This document shows, piece by piece, positions 34,003 to 41,968 of a stretch of DNA of 64,000 nt (the stretch's first letter is position 1; every line of letters starts with the position of its first letter). Location: positions 1-64,000 of the forward strand of contig CAIOGO010000021.1 of NCBI GenBank assembly GCA_903857865.1, written 5' to 3'. Made by a program: the position numbers and the translations under genes. The notes beneath the pieces were generated by a model, which was not told where the DNA came from, made no database searches, and saw only the letters and a program-made list of their open reading frames with translations. Source of the stretch: an uncultured bacterium. GTDB taxonomy: Bacteria > Bipolaricaulota > Bipolaricaulia > UBA7950 > UBA9294.

Positions 34003-35961
34003 GTGTCGGAGGCGAAAAAGTGGGTCAAGAAGGACCCAACGCGTGAGAACGTCTTCTGGCCCACAGACGAACTGAAGAAGAGAGCGTGGGTTTCGGACGA
34101 GGCGATCTACAAGCAGGCGGCGGCGGACCCGGTCGGATTCTGGGCAAAGCAAGCCGAGGAGCTTCACTGGTTCAAGAAGTGGGACAAGGCGTACGATCCC
34201 ACTCCGTACGCCTACAAGTGGTTCGTCGGTGGGAAAACGAACCTCTCGTACAACTCCCTCGACCGGCACATCGAGGCCGGCCACGGCGACCGAGTTGCCA
34301 TCATCTGGGAACCGGAGCCGGTGGAGGAGAAGGCCCTGCACATCACGTTCAAAGAGCTGCATGAGCGCGTGTGCAAGTTCGCCAACGGCCTCAAGTCGCT
34401 CGGCGTGAAGAAGGGCGACCGCGTCGGAATCTACCTTCCGATGATCCCCGAGGCCGTCGTCGCGATGCAGGCCTGCGCGCGCATCGGCGCGCCGCACAGC
34501 GTCGTGTTCTCGGCGTTCAGCCCCGAGTCGCTGCGTGACCGCATGGACGACGCCGGCGCGAAGGTGCTCATCACCGCCGACGGTTACTACCGCCGCGGCA
34601 AGCCGATCGACCTCAAGAAGGCGGCCGAGCAAGGCGCCGAGGGGACAAAGGTCGAGAAGATCGTCGTCGTGAAGCGCCTCGACGGCTCGGCGCCGATGAA
34701 GGCCGGGCGCGACGTGTGGTACCACGACTTGGTCGCCAAGGCGTCGGCCGATTGCCCGGCCGAGCCCCTCGACTCAGAGCACTTGTCGTACCTGCTCTAC
34801 ACCTCGGGCACCACGGGCAAGCCGAAAGGAATCATGCACACCACCGGCGGCTACGCCGTCCAGTCGTACGTGACCGCCAAGTGGAACTTCGACCTCCACC
34901 CCGGCGACATCTTCTGGTGCACGGCCGACGTCGGCTGGGTCACCGGCCACACCTACATCAACTACGGCCCGCTCATGAACGGCGTCACCTCGTTCATGTA
35001 CGAGGGCTCGCCCGACGTGCCCGACTACGGCCGCATGTGGGACATGATCCAGAGGCACAAGATCACGCAGCTCTACACGGCGCCGACGCTGATTCGCATG
35101 CTCCTTAAGTGGGGCGACGAGTGGCCGGCGAAGTACGACCTCACGAGCCTGCGGCTCCTCGGCACGGTCGGCGAGCCGATCAACGTCGACGCTTGGATGT
35201 GGTACTTCGAGAAGATCGGCGGCGGCCGCTGCCCAATCATCGACACTTGGTGGCAGACCGAGACCGGCGCAAACATGGTCAACAACCTGCCCGGCATCGG
35301 GCCGTTCATTCCAACCGTCGCTGGTCGCGGCTTTCCCGGGATCATCGGCGACATCCTCGACTCGGGCGGCCAGTCGATGAAGGTCGGCGAGGGCGGCTAC
35401 CTCGCGATCTTCAGCCCGTTCCCGCCGGCCCTGACGCGCGGCATCTACGGCGACATGGACCGCTTCAAGACCCAGTACTTCTCCGACTACGGTCCGGAGC
35501 GCTACTTCACGAGCGACGGCGCCCGCAAGGACGAGATGGGCAACTTCCGCATCACCGGGCGCGTCGACGACGTCATGAATGTCGCCGGCCACCGGTTGGC
35601 GACTGCCGAAGTCGAGAGCGCGCTGGCGCAGAACGACAAGGTCAGCGAAGTGGCCGTCGTATCCAAGCCGCACGATCTCAAGGGCGAGGTCCCCGTGGCC
35701 TTCGTCCTCCTGCGCAAGGGCATCGAGCCGTCCGACGAAATCCGCAAGGACCTATTGGCGACCGTCAATCGCGTCATCGGACCCACCGGGCGGCCGGAGG
35801 AGATCATCTTCGCGCACGACGTGCCCAAGACGCGAAGCGGCAAGATCATGCGCCGTATCTTGAAGGCGCTCGTCCGCAACGAACCCGTCGGCGACCTGAC
35901 GACGCTCCTGAACCCGGAGACCGTCGACGAGTTGAAGAAGGCCGTCGGCTACAAGGGCTAG
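34003..35961 (+). CDS. acs: Acetyl-CoA synthetase (AMP-forming)
   Basis: The 652-residue protein is full-length Acs: LLYTSGTTGKPKGIMHTTGG (P-loop), WCTADVGWVTGHTYINYGPL, DTWWQTETGANMV, FRITGRVDDVMNVAGHRL, and the C-terminal PKTRSGKIMRRILKAL with the regulatory/catalytic Lys. It makes acetyl-CoA from acetate with ATP. GTG at 34003 has AGGAGG seven bases upstream. Followed by a terminator-like hairpin and an OFA transporter. The product could feed accAD or the kor enzyme. Confidence 0.94.
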   Translation: MSEAKKWVKKDPTRENVFWPTDELKKRAWVSDEAIYKQAAADPVGFWAKQAEELHWFKKWDKAYDPTPYAYKWFVGGKTNLSYNSLDRHIEAGHGDRVAIIWEPEPVEEKALHITFKELHERVCKFANGLKSLGVKKGDRVGIYLPMIPEAVVAMQACARIGAPHSVVFSAFSPESLRDRMDDAGAKVLITADGYYRRGKPIDLKKAAEQGAEGTKVEKIVVVKRLDGSAPMKAGRDVWYHDLVAKASADCPAEPLDSEHLSYLLYTSGTTGKPKGIMHTTGGYAVQSYVTAKWNFDLHPGDIFWCTADVGWVTGHTYINYGPLMNGVTSFMYEGSPDVPDYGRMWDMIQRHKITQLYTAPTLIRMLLKWGDEWPAKYDLTSLRLLGTVGEPINVDAWMWYFEKIGGGRCPIIDTWWQTETGANMVNNLPGIGPFIPTVAGRGFPGIIGDILDSGGQSMKVGEGGYLAIFSPFPPALTRGIYGDMDRFKTQYFSDYGPERYFTSDGARKDEMGNFRITGRVDDVMNVAGHRLATAEVESALAQNDKVSEVAVVSKPHDLKGEVPVAFVLLRKGIEPSDEIRKDLLATVNRVIGPTGRPEEIIFAHDVPKTRSGKIMRRILKALVRNEPVGDLTTLLNPETVDELKKAVGYKG

Positions 35962-36001
35962 GAAGGACCGTGCCAGCAAGCGGCATAAGACAAAGCAACG
36001 A

Positions 36002-36030
36002 AGGGGCGGCGCGGCCGCCCCTCTCTCTTC
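36002..36030 (+). terminator. Strong hairpin between acs and the OFA transporter
   Basis: AGGGGCGGC-GCG-GCCGCCCCT is a perfect 9-base stem, followed by a pyrimidine tract (CTCTCTTC). It may terminate or attenuate acs transcription ahead of the transporter. Confidence 0.5.
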
Positions 36031-36043
36031 GGGGGAGGGGATG

Positions 36044-37324
36044 ATGAGCACAGCGGAAAAGCGGGCGAGCCAAGACAAGCTCGAGACCACGCGTTGGCTG
36101 TACGTCGGAGTCGGGTTCCTGATCAACATCTGTCTTGGCGCGGTGTACGCGTTCAGCGTGTTCCGGCCGCCGCTCCAGAAGCTGTGGGGCATTACGGCCA
36201 CCCAGGCAGGACTGCCGTTCATGGTGTTCCTCGGCATGTTCGCACTGGCCATGGCGCTCGCCGGCCCGCTGGTCGAGAAGTGGGGGCCGCGCAAGACGAG
36301 CCTGCTCGGCGGATTGCTCGTCGGCGGTGGATGGATCCTGTCGGGGTTCTCCCCGAACATCTGGGTCCTCACTCTGCTCTACGGCGTAGTCGGCGGTGGC
36401 GGCGTGGGCATCCTGTACGGCTGCCCCATTGCCGTCTCCGGCAAGTGGTTCCCGGACAAGAAGGGCCTCGCCGTCGGGCTGACCGTCATGGGCTTCGGCC
36501 TCTCGGCGCTCCTTCTCGCCCCGATCGCCGACTCGCTGATCACGGGCATGGGCGTCGTTCGCACGTTCACCGTGCTCGGGGGTGCGTTCCTCGTTCTTCT
36601 GCTCCTCCTGTCGTTGCCGCTCAAGTTCCCGCCGCAGGGCTGGTCGCCGAAGCGCTGCGAGCCCGCCAGCGGCAAGCCCGGGAAAGCCAAGGCGCCAGCC
36701 TGCGTCTTCGGAGACCTCGACCGCGGTCAGATGGTCAAGCGCGGGACGTTCCACGCATTGTGGGGCTGCTACACCATCGGCTGCCTTGCCGGCCTGATGT
36801 CGATCGGCATCGCGAAGCCGTTCGGACTCGAGGTCGCTGGAGTCAACAGCTCTCTGGCCACCCTCGCCGTCTCGATCTTCGCCATCCCCAACGCCATCGG
36901 CCGGCCGCTCTTCGGGTGGCTCACTGACCGAGTAACCCCGCGCTACGCGGCCGCCTGGTCTTTCACGTCGATCCTTCTTGCGGCGGCGTTCGTCTACTTC
37001 TTCGGGAAGGGCAGCACCGTGGTCTACTTTGTCTCATTCGTCCTCCTCTACCTGAATCTCGGCGGCTGGCTCGCCATCGCGCCCACAGCTACGGCAACAT
37101 TCTTTGGGACGAAACACTACGCGAGGAACTACGGCATTGTGTTTACCGCCTACGGCGTCGGAGCGATCCTCGGCAGCGTCCTCTCGGGCATGATTCGCGA
37201 CGCCACGCAGAGCTACCTCCCGGTGTTCCTGCCAGTCATGGCTCTGGCGGCGCTCGGGTTCATCGTTGCCCTTTTCGGCCTCAAGCCGCCCGGAGCACCC
37301 GTAGCGCAGAAGGCGAAGAACTAG
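36044..37324 (+). CDS. OFA-family MFS transporter (oxalate/formate or monocarboxylate)
   Basis: The ~426-residue membrane protein has 12 helices and the OFA-type start TRWLYVGVGFLINICLGAVY then AFSVFRPPLQKLWG, plus YGCPIAVSGKWFPDKKGLA. The OFA family carries small carboxylates such as oxalate, formate or pyruvate. Its position after acs suggests acetate or another monocarboxylate. ATG 36044 is preferred, as GGAGG is five bases upstream; ATG 36041 is also possible. Confidence 0.85.
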   Translation: MSTAEKRASQDKLETTRWLYVGVGFLINICLGAVYAFSVFRPPLQKLWGITATQAGLPFMVFLGMFALAMALAGPLVEKWGPRKTSLLGGLLVGGGWILSGFSPNIWVLTLLYGVVGGGGVGILYGCPIAVSGKWFPDKKGLAVGLTVMGFGLSALLLAPIADSLITGMGVVRTFTVLGGAFLVLLLLLSLPLKFPPQGWSPKRCEPASGKPGKAKAPACVFGDLDRGQMVKRGTFHALWGCYTIGCLAGLMSIGIAKPFGLEVAGVNSSLATLAVSIFAIPNAIGRPLFGWLTDRVTPRYAAAWSFTSILLAAAFVYFFGKGSTVVYFVSFVLLYLNLGGWLAIAPTATATFFGTKHYARNYGIVFTAYGVGAILGSVLSGMIRDATQSYLPVFLPVMALAALGFIVALFGLKPPGAPVAQKAKN

Positions 37325-37347
37325 AGACGACGATTCGATCTGACGAG

Positions 37348-37387
37348 GCGGGGCTGCTCGCACGTTGAGCGGCCCCGCTTTCTGTTC
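37348..37387 (+). terminator. Intrinsic terminator after the OFA transporter
   Basis: A 12-base stem (GCGGGGCTGCTC with GAGCGGCCCCGC, one T-G wobble) around the loop GCACGTT is followed by TTTCTGTT. It lies 23 bases after the stop codon. Confidence 0.75.
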
Positions 37388-37456
37388 ACACCCGGAAGCA
37401 ACCGGTCGCCCCGCAGCGACGGCGGCGGTAAGCTCTCTGCAAGCAAAGGAGGCGGC

Positions 37457-38020
37457 GTGACGCGCAGCGCGGACAACCTCATCTGGATCGACCTCGAAAC
37501 GACCGGCCTTGACCCGGAGACGCGCGTCGTTCTCGAAATCGCCTGTCTGATCACCGACAAGGATCTGAACGAGCTCGGCGACGGCATCGACCTCGTCGTG
37601 CATCAGGAGGGCCACGCGATCGGCCAACTCGACCCCTGGTGCGTCAAGCAGCATGCGGCGAGCGGATTGCTTGACGCATCGCGCGCCTCAACGACGTCGC
37701 TCGCCGAGGCGGAGGCGCAGACCCTGGCCTACGTCAAGCGCCATTGCCTGTCGGGGAAGACGCCTCTCTGCGGCAACTCGGTGTGCTTCGACCGCCGCTT
37801 CCTCATCCGCCACATGCCAAAGCTCGAAGCGACCTTCCACTACCGCAACGTCGACGTGAGCTCGATCAAGGAGTTGGCTCGCCGTTGGCGGCCGGAGGTT
37901 GTCGAGAAGCAGACGAAGCTGTCGCGGCACCGCTCGCTCGACGACGTGCGCGAGTCGATCGCCGAGCTGCGCCTGTACCGCGAAGCCTTCTTCCAGGAGC
38001 CGCCGTGCGCGACGCCGTAG
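37457..38020 (+). CDS. orn: Oligoribonuclease
   Basis: The 187-residue protein has the DEDDh exonuclease motifs: LIWIDLETTGLDPETRVVLE (motif I), GNSVCFDRRFL (motif II) and RHRSLDDVRESIAEL (motif III with His and Asp). It degrades 2-5 base RNA fragments, ending mRNA decay and pGpG turnover. It starts with GTG at 37457 with AAAGGAGG upstream. It overlaps the next gene by 16 bases. Confidence 0.93.
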   Translation: MTRSADNLIWIDLETTGLDPETRVVLEIACLITDKDLNELGDGIDLVVHQEGHAIGQLDPWCVKQHAASGLLDASRASTTSLAEAEAQTLAYVKRHCLSGKTPLCGNSVCFDRRFLIRHMPKLEATFHYRNVDVSSIKELARRWRPEVVEKQTKLSRHRSLDDVRESIAELRLYREAFFQEPPCATP

Positions 38021-38973
38021 CGTGGAGCGACATCGAGGCGGCGCAGCGGCGCATCGTCCCGTTCGCTCACCGCACGCCGATCCACACGTCGCGCTTGCTC
38101 GATGCAGCCTGCGGTGCCAGCGTCTTCCTCAAGTGCGAGAACTTCCAACGGACCGGTTCGTTCAAGTTCCGCGGAGCTACGAACGCCGTCGCAGCGCTCG
38201 ACGCCGGCACGCGCAGCCGGGGTGTGATCGCCGACTCCAGCGGCAATCATGCCCAAGCGCTCGCACTGGCCGCGTGCCTGCACCAAACCCACGCCACGCT
38301 CGTCATCCCCGAGAACGCGAACCCCGCGAAGGTCGAGGCGACGCGCGGCTACGGCGCCCACGTCGTCTTCTGCCTGCCGACGCACCAAGGCCGGCGCGAC
38401 GCCGTCGAGTGCCTCGTGCGGGAGACGGGCGCCGTCTACGTCTCGCCGCACGACGACCCGCTCGTCATCGCCGGCCAGGGCACCGCGGCGTGCGAGCTTC
38501 TTGACGACGTGCCGGACCTGGACATGATCCTCGCCCCCGTCGGCGGCGGGGGGCTCTTGTCCGGCACGCTGCTCGCCACGCGGCACATGGCCCCGAAAGT
38601 GAGGGTCGTCGGCTGCGAGCCGGCCGGAGCCGATGACGCTGCGCGTTCGCTCAGAACGGGCGAGCGGATCACCAACTTCGTCCCGCGCACGATGGCCGAC
38701 GGCCTGCGCACGCCGCTCGGCGAACTCGCGTTCGACATCCTGCGAAAGGCTCACCTGGATGACATCGTCCTCGTGAATGAGGACGAGATCCTGACCGCCA
38801 TGCGCTTCATCTGGGAGCGCGCCAAGCTCGTTATCGAACCCTCGGCCGCCGTCGCCCTAGCGCCGCTTCTCTTCGGGAAGCTCAACATCGCCGGCCAGCG
38901 CGTCGGCGTCATCGTCTCCGGCGGCAACGTCGACCTCGAGCCGCTCTTCACAACGCTGAAAGGAGCACCATGA
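38005..38973 (+). CDS. Threonine/serine dehydratase-like PLP enzyme
   Basis: The 322-residue protein is fold-type II: ENFQRTGSFKFRGATNAV contains the PLP Lys, SSGNHAQALALAA and the phosphate loop PVGGGGLLSG. It lacks the C-terminal ACT-like regulatory domain of IlvA, so a catabolic dehydratase (TdcB-like) or serine racemase activity is equally possible. GTG 38005 has AGGAG six bases upstream and the frame overlaps the end of orn. It ends in an ATGA overlap with the DUF3795 gene. Confidence 0.86.
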   Translation: MRDAVAWSDIEAAQRRIVPFAHRTPIHTSRLLDAACGASVFLKCENFQRTGSFKFRGATNAVAALDAGTRSRGVIADSSGNHAQALALAACLHQTHATLVIPENANPAKVEATRGYGAHVVFCLPTHQGRRDAVECLVRETGAVYVSPHDDPLVIAGQGTAACELLDDVPDLDMILAPVGGGGLLSGTLLATRHMAPKVRVVGCEPAGADDAARSLRTGERITNFVPRTMADGLRTPLGELAFDILRKAHLDDIVLVNEDEILTAMRFIWERAKLVIEPSAAVALAPLLFGKLNIAGQRVGVIVSGGNVDLEPLFTTLKGAP

Positions 38974-39428
38974 CTCAAGCAAGACTCGACGCGTATTGCG
39001 GCCTCTACTGTGGAGCCTGTCTGATCTACCGCTGCACCCAAGACGGCAACCTTGCCACCGCGGCCGCAACGCTCGGCCGGCCGGAGGAAGGCCTCGCCTG
39101 CGATGGGTGCCGCTCAAGCAGAGTGACGCTCGCCTGCCGCGACTGCTGGTATCGCGACTGTCCAGCCAAGAAAGGCTACACGTCCTGCGCCGAGTGCCCC
39201 GAGATGCCGTGCGATTCGCTCAAGAGCCTTCAGACACGTCGGCCCCACCTCGTCGAGATCGTCGACAACTTGGAGCGGATCCGCGCCGACGGCCACGCCC
39301 GTTGGTGCGCCGACCAGGCCAAGCGCTGGACGTGCCCGTCGTGCGGCAAGGCCACATGGTGGTACGAGTCGAAGTGCAGCGCGTGCGGTGCGGCGGTCCC
39401 GACGGGGTACAGGATGCAGGCGCAGTAG
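38970..39428 (+). CDS. DUF3795-family cysteine-rich protein
   Basis: The 152-residue protein matches DUF3795: YCGLYCGACLIYRCTQDG, then CDGC, CRDCWYRDCPAKKGYTSC, CPEMPCDSLK. The C-terminus adds a two-Cys-pair zinc ribbon (CPSC ... CSAC). Function is not established; the Cys clusters suggest metal binding. The ATGA overlap shows translational coupling with the dehydratase. Confidence 0.88.
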   Translation: MTQARLDAYCGLYCGACLIYRCTQDGNLATAAATLGRPEEGLACDGCRSSRVTLACRDCWYRDCPAKKGYTSCAECPEMPCDSLKSLQTRRPHLVEIVDNLERIRADGHARWCADQAKRWTCPSCGKATWWYESKCSACGAAVPTGYRMQAQ

Positions 39429-39520
39429 CACGAGTCTGAAAGAGGACTTCGGCAGAGTCACAGGGAGCCGCATAGATCCGGCAAGCGTCAACGCCGGGTG
39501 CGTTATCCAAACCCGCCGGC

Positions 39521-39738
39521 CTACTTGAGGTCGTCCGACAGCCGGCCTGTGCGCTTAGCGATGCGCGCCAACATCCGTGGGCCGATCTCGTCTGGGTCTC
39601 GAAACGCGAACGTGTAGTCGGCCAGCCTGGGGGGGAGAGAACGCGATGAGAGCCCCTAACCTCGCGCTTGATGGACCGACCTCTTCGGAGGAGTGCCGCG
39701 AGAACTTGGCGAGCCTTCGTTGACGGCCACTGGCTCAT
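39521..39738 (-). pseudogene. hicA: HicA toxin, frameshifted
   Basis: The ATG at 39738 opens a HicA-like frame: MSQWPSTKARQVLAALLRRG, then IKREVRGSHRVLSPPGW. After GGC-TGG-CC one base is missing (near 39620-39625), so the normal DYTFAFRDPDEIGPRMLARI and RTGRLSDDLK end appears in another frame, stopping at 39521-39523. Restored, it would be about 73 residues, full HicA length, including the SHR His. HicA toxins are mRNA interferases. It overlaps hicB by ATGA. The run of seven G on the plus strand just beside the lesion leaves a sequencing error possible. Confidence 0.75.
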
Positions 39739-39935
39739 GCGTGGACAGCAAAGAGGTCGTCCAACTCAGGCACAGATTCGCCGTGATCGAGACGGTCGGC
39801 GATAACGCGGAGAGCTAGAGCCTCTGCCTTCGAAATGGCTTGTGGGCGACTCTCCCCGTAGACCATCACGCCCGGCAGATCCGGCACCTCGGCAATCCAC
39901 CGGCCGTCCTCTTCCTGCTCAATCTCGATCCGCAT
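39735..39935 (-). CDS. hicB: HicB-family antitoxin
   Basis: The 66-residue protein has the HicB degenerate RNase H-like start: IEIEQEEDGRWIAEVPDLPG, then VMVYGESRPQAISKAEALAL. HicB neutralises HicA. No separate DNA-binding domain is seen; such short HicB forms are common. Gene order is hicB-hicA with a 4-base overlap. The ATG at 39935 has GGAGG 8 bases upstream. Confidence 0.88.
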   Translation of the reverse strand: MRIEIEQEEDGRWIAEVPDLPGVMVYGESRPQAISKAEALALRVIADRLDHGESVPELDDLFAVHA

Positions 39936-39955
39936 CTTGCCAACCTCCAACCCGC

Positions 39956-39985
39956 ACGGTAGCAGAACGAGAGCAGGCCGAGCAA
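39956..39985 (-). promoter_or_regulatory. Promoter for hicBA
   Basis: TTGCTC (39985-39980), 18 bases, TACCGT (39961-39956) with an extended TGC before the -10, on the minus strand. The leader of ~14 bases includes the hicB ribosome-binding site. Confidence 0.45.
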
Positions 39986-40196
39986 GACTGCGCCGCGAAT
40001 GGGACAGGCGCAGTGCCCGCACGATCCCGCCGTGAGAGTGGCAGCCTGTCAGGCGGATCGTTCTTCTAGGTGCCGGTCCGCCGGAGTGAACGGAGAACGG
40101 CAAGAGCCAACCCCGGCGCCGGGAGTGGTTTCGGCCAGGTCTGCACTGCCAAGCTCTCCCCGGGGTGCTCCACTGCAAGATCAGACCCCACGGCCC

Positions 40197-40817
40197 CTAG
40201 CTGCTTACTTGGCCTAGTGGCTTAGGGCACGACAGCTGACCGGCGATACTTGACAACTCCTTGAGTACGTCAGCCATGTCATCGTAGGTCAGCAAAGCAG
40301 AATCGGCCTGGAGACCGTCGTTAGTGAGCCAGACGGGCATTGTTGCGTCCGGGGGTAGTTGACCTGCAGCAATCGCCTTGTCAGCGTGTTTCGAGCGGCC
40401 GTAGATTAGGTTCAGGCGATCAAGTACTGAACCGTCGCGATTCTCGAAGAGATCTTCGCCGGTCCATTTTCGGATGACTTCAAGTGCCTGATACGATTGC
40501 GCGACGAACGATTCGAAGTGGAAGACGGCCCGGAGGTAGAGCGTGATCGCGCCTCGGCCACCGGATACGTACTGCTGGAGGGCGATACGCGCGTTCTCAT
40601 GCTCGACGAATGCCATCTCAGCCCGACGGAGGAGTACGAAAGTGTATGCGCGATACGGCGCTTGAACGTCAACGCGGAGCATTGAGTTCAGCACGAAGTT
40701 GGCAACCCAATCCTCACACTGATCGTCGAAGCCAGTCATGTCAATTGCGTTGCACTCTGTGAGTTTCGAGAGATCTGGGGCTACGTACTTGTCCAGTGCC
40801 CAGTTCGTCAGAGGCAT
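40197..40817 (-). CDS. Uncharacterised island protein (206 aa)
   Basis: I do not recognise this protein. ATG 40817 has GGGAG six bases upstream; the frame extends a further 26 codons upstream without a better start. It is all soluble and looks helical in the middle (FHFESFVAQSYQALEVIRKW), with DRLNLIYGRSKHADKAI, an arrangement seen in some HEPN-like proteins but without a clean RX4-6H motif. Codon use appears less GC-rich at third positions than in the flanking core genes. It is downstream of the 343-residue gene on the same strand. Confidence 0.6.
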   Translation of the reverse strand: MPLTNWALDKYVAPDLSKLTECNAIDMTGFDDQCEDWVANFVLNSMLRVDVQAPYRAYTFVLLRRAEMAFVEHENARIALQQYVSGGRGAITLYLRAVFHFESFVAQSYQALEVIRKWTGEDLFENRDGSVLDRLNLIYGRSKHADKAIAAGQLPPDATMPVWLTNDGLQADSALLTYDDMADVLKELSSIAGQLSCPKPLGQVSS

Positions 40818-40936
40818 AGTCTCTCCCAGCACCTTCCGCGGTTCAGTGTTCCTTACGAGACTGCGCGAACGGAATCCGCGCCATTTCCCCGGCATTTCTC
40901 TTCATCTACAACAGGAGCTACTACCCGCCGACAGCA

Positions 40937-41968
40937 TCATGGCTGGCTTTTCGAGTGTTCTCCAAGTTGCTTGTCGAGTTCGACAGCAACTTCGGAAGGA
41001 TCCAGGTCTGCGGGTATGGCGATCACACAGGGTGCGAGGTCAAGCTGCGATCTCGTGAACACTCCCTGGATCTGACTCAGCTCATCCCATGAAATCAAGT
41101 ATGCGCTCGCCCGTGCTTCACTACGAGACACGACAGTGACCTGCACGTCAAAAACCGTGTCCTGCTTGGGGAACTTCGCGGCTATGTCGACCCGTATTCT
41201 GGGAAGGTCGAGTTTGATCGGGTCTGCGTCTAGGACACAAAGCTGGACTTCGAGGCGCTGTGGTGGGAGCTGACCGAGCGTTTCCAGGCCATGAAGGTGA
41301 GTCAGCTCGTCGAGAGCTCGTCGGAGACACTTCTCTTCGAAAGCATCCATTGTCCAGATTCCTTGCAGATAGCGGAGTATGGAGACGAATATGACCGTGA
41401 GGTTGCGGCGGTCCGCTTCCGTGATCAGAACGGTAGGGCCGATTACTCCACGCTTCGTGCTCGATACCTCGAGCGTGCCGCTTGCTGATGTGAAACGCCG
41501 ATCGTGAATGATGGTGCCGCGCAGCGGTTCGAGCTGCTCATACAGGCCACATAGCCTTTCGCGAAGCCACGGCCGCGCCTCTATCAGACGCGGAAACTGG
41601 AGAGGCCCCTTGAGTGCGTCGATCTTCTCCGCAAACGTGTACGCCTTACGCGTTGGAGCGACACCGTTTTCGACCAACACCCACTCGATCAGCATGTCGA
41701 GGATCTTGAACGCTGTGACGAACACGAGTGGTGCACCGACCTTGAGGAACCCGCCGCGCCAGTCGCCGACTGTAATGCTCGATGAGGCGTACTTCAGTGT
41801 CTTTGGCGACGCGCCGCTCGGGGGATAGATGAACTCATCTGGGTCGCTGGCGGCAATTCGGCGCTCGGCAATCTCGTACACAGCTTCAAGAAGCCACGTC
41901 TCGTACTCAGTGTGCTCCTCCAACGCTGCGAGTGAGCCGGCCCCGTACAGGCTGGAGAGTCGTGTCAT
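40937..41968 (-). CDS. Uncharacterised protein with an RX4H (HEPN-like) motif, coupled to the MmeI gene
   Basis: The 343-residue protein is not recognised as a whole. Helical segments such as LVFVTAFKILDMLIEWVLVE precede QLEPLRGTIIHDRRF, giving R150-x4-H155, the spacing of HEPN ribonucleases. The C-terminal 100 residues (PRIRVDIAAKFPKQDTVFDV) may be a separate beta-rich domain. The ATG at 41968 overlaps the stop of the MmeI-type gene (ATGA), so the two are co-translated. It may be an effector or an accessory protein of the restriction system; this is inference. Confidence 0.6.
   Translation of the reverse strand: MTRLSSLYGAGSLAALEEHTEYETWLLEAVYEIAERRIAASDPDEFIYPPSGASPKTLKYASSSITVGDWRGGFLKVGAPLVFVTAFKILDMLIEWVLVENGVAPTRKAYTFAEKIDALKGPLQFPRLIEARPWLRERLCGLYEQLEPLRGTIIHDRRFTSASGTLEVSSTKRGVIGPTVLITEADRRNLTVIFVSILRYLQGIWTMDAFEEKCLRRALDELTHLHGLETLGQLPPQRLEVQLCVLDADPIKLDLPRIRVDIAAKFPKQDTVFDVQVTVVSRSEARASAYLISWDELSQIQGVFTRSQLDLAPCVIAIPADLDPSEVAVELDKQLGEHSKSQP

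Noticed and set aside
38005-38973. Biosynthetic threonine deaminase IlvA
   Set aside because: No C-terminal regulatory domain; the symbol is left open.
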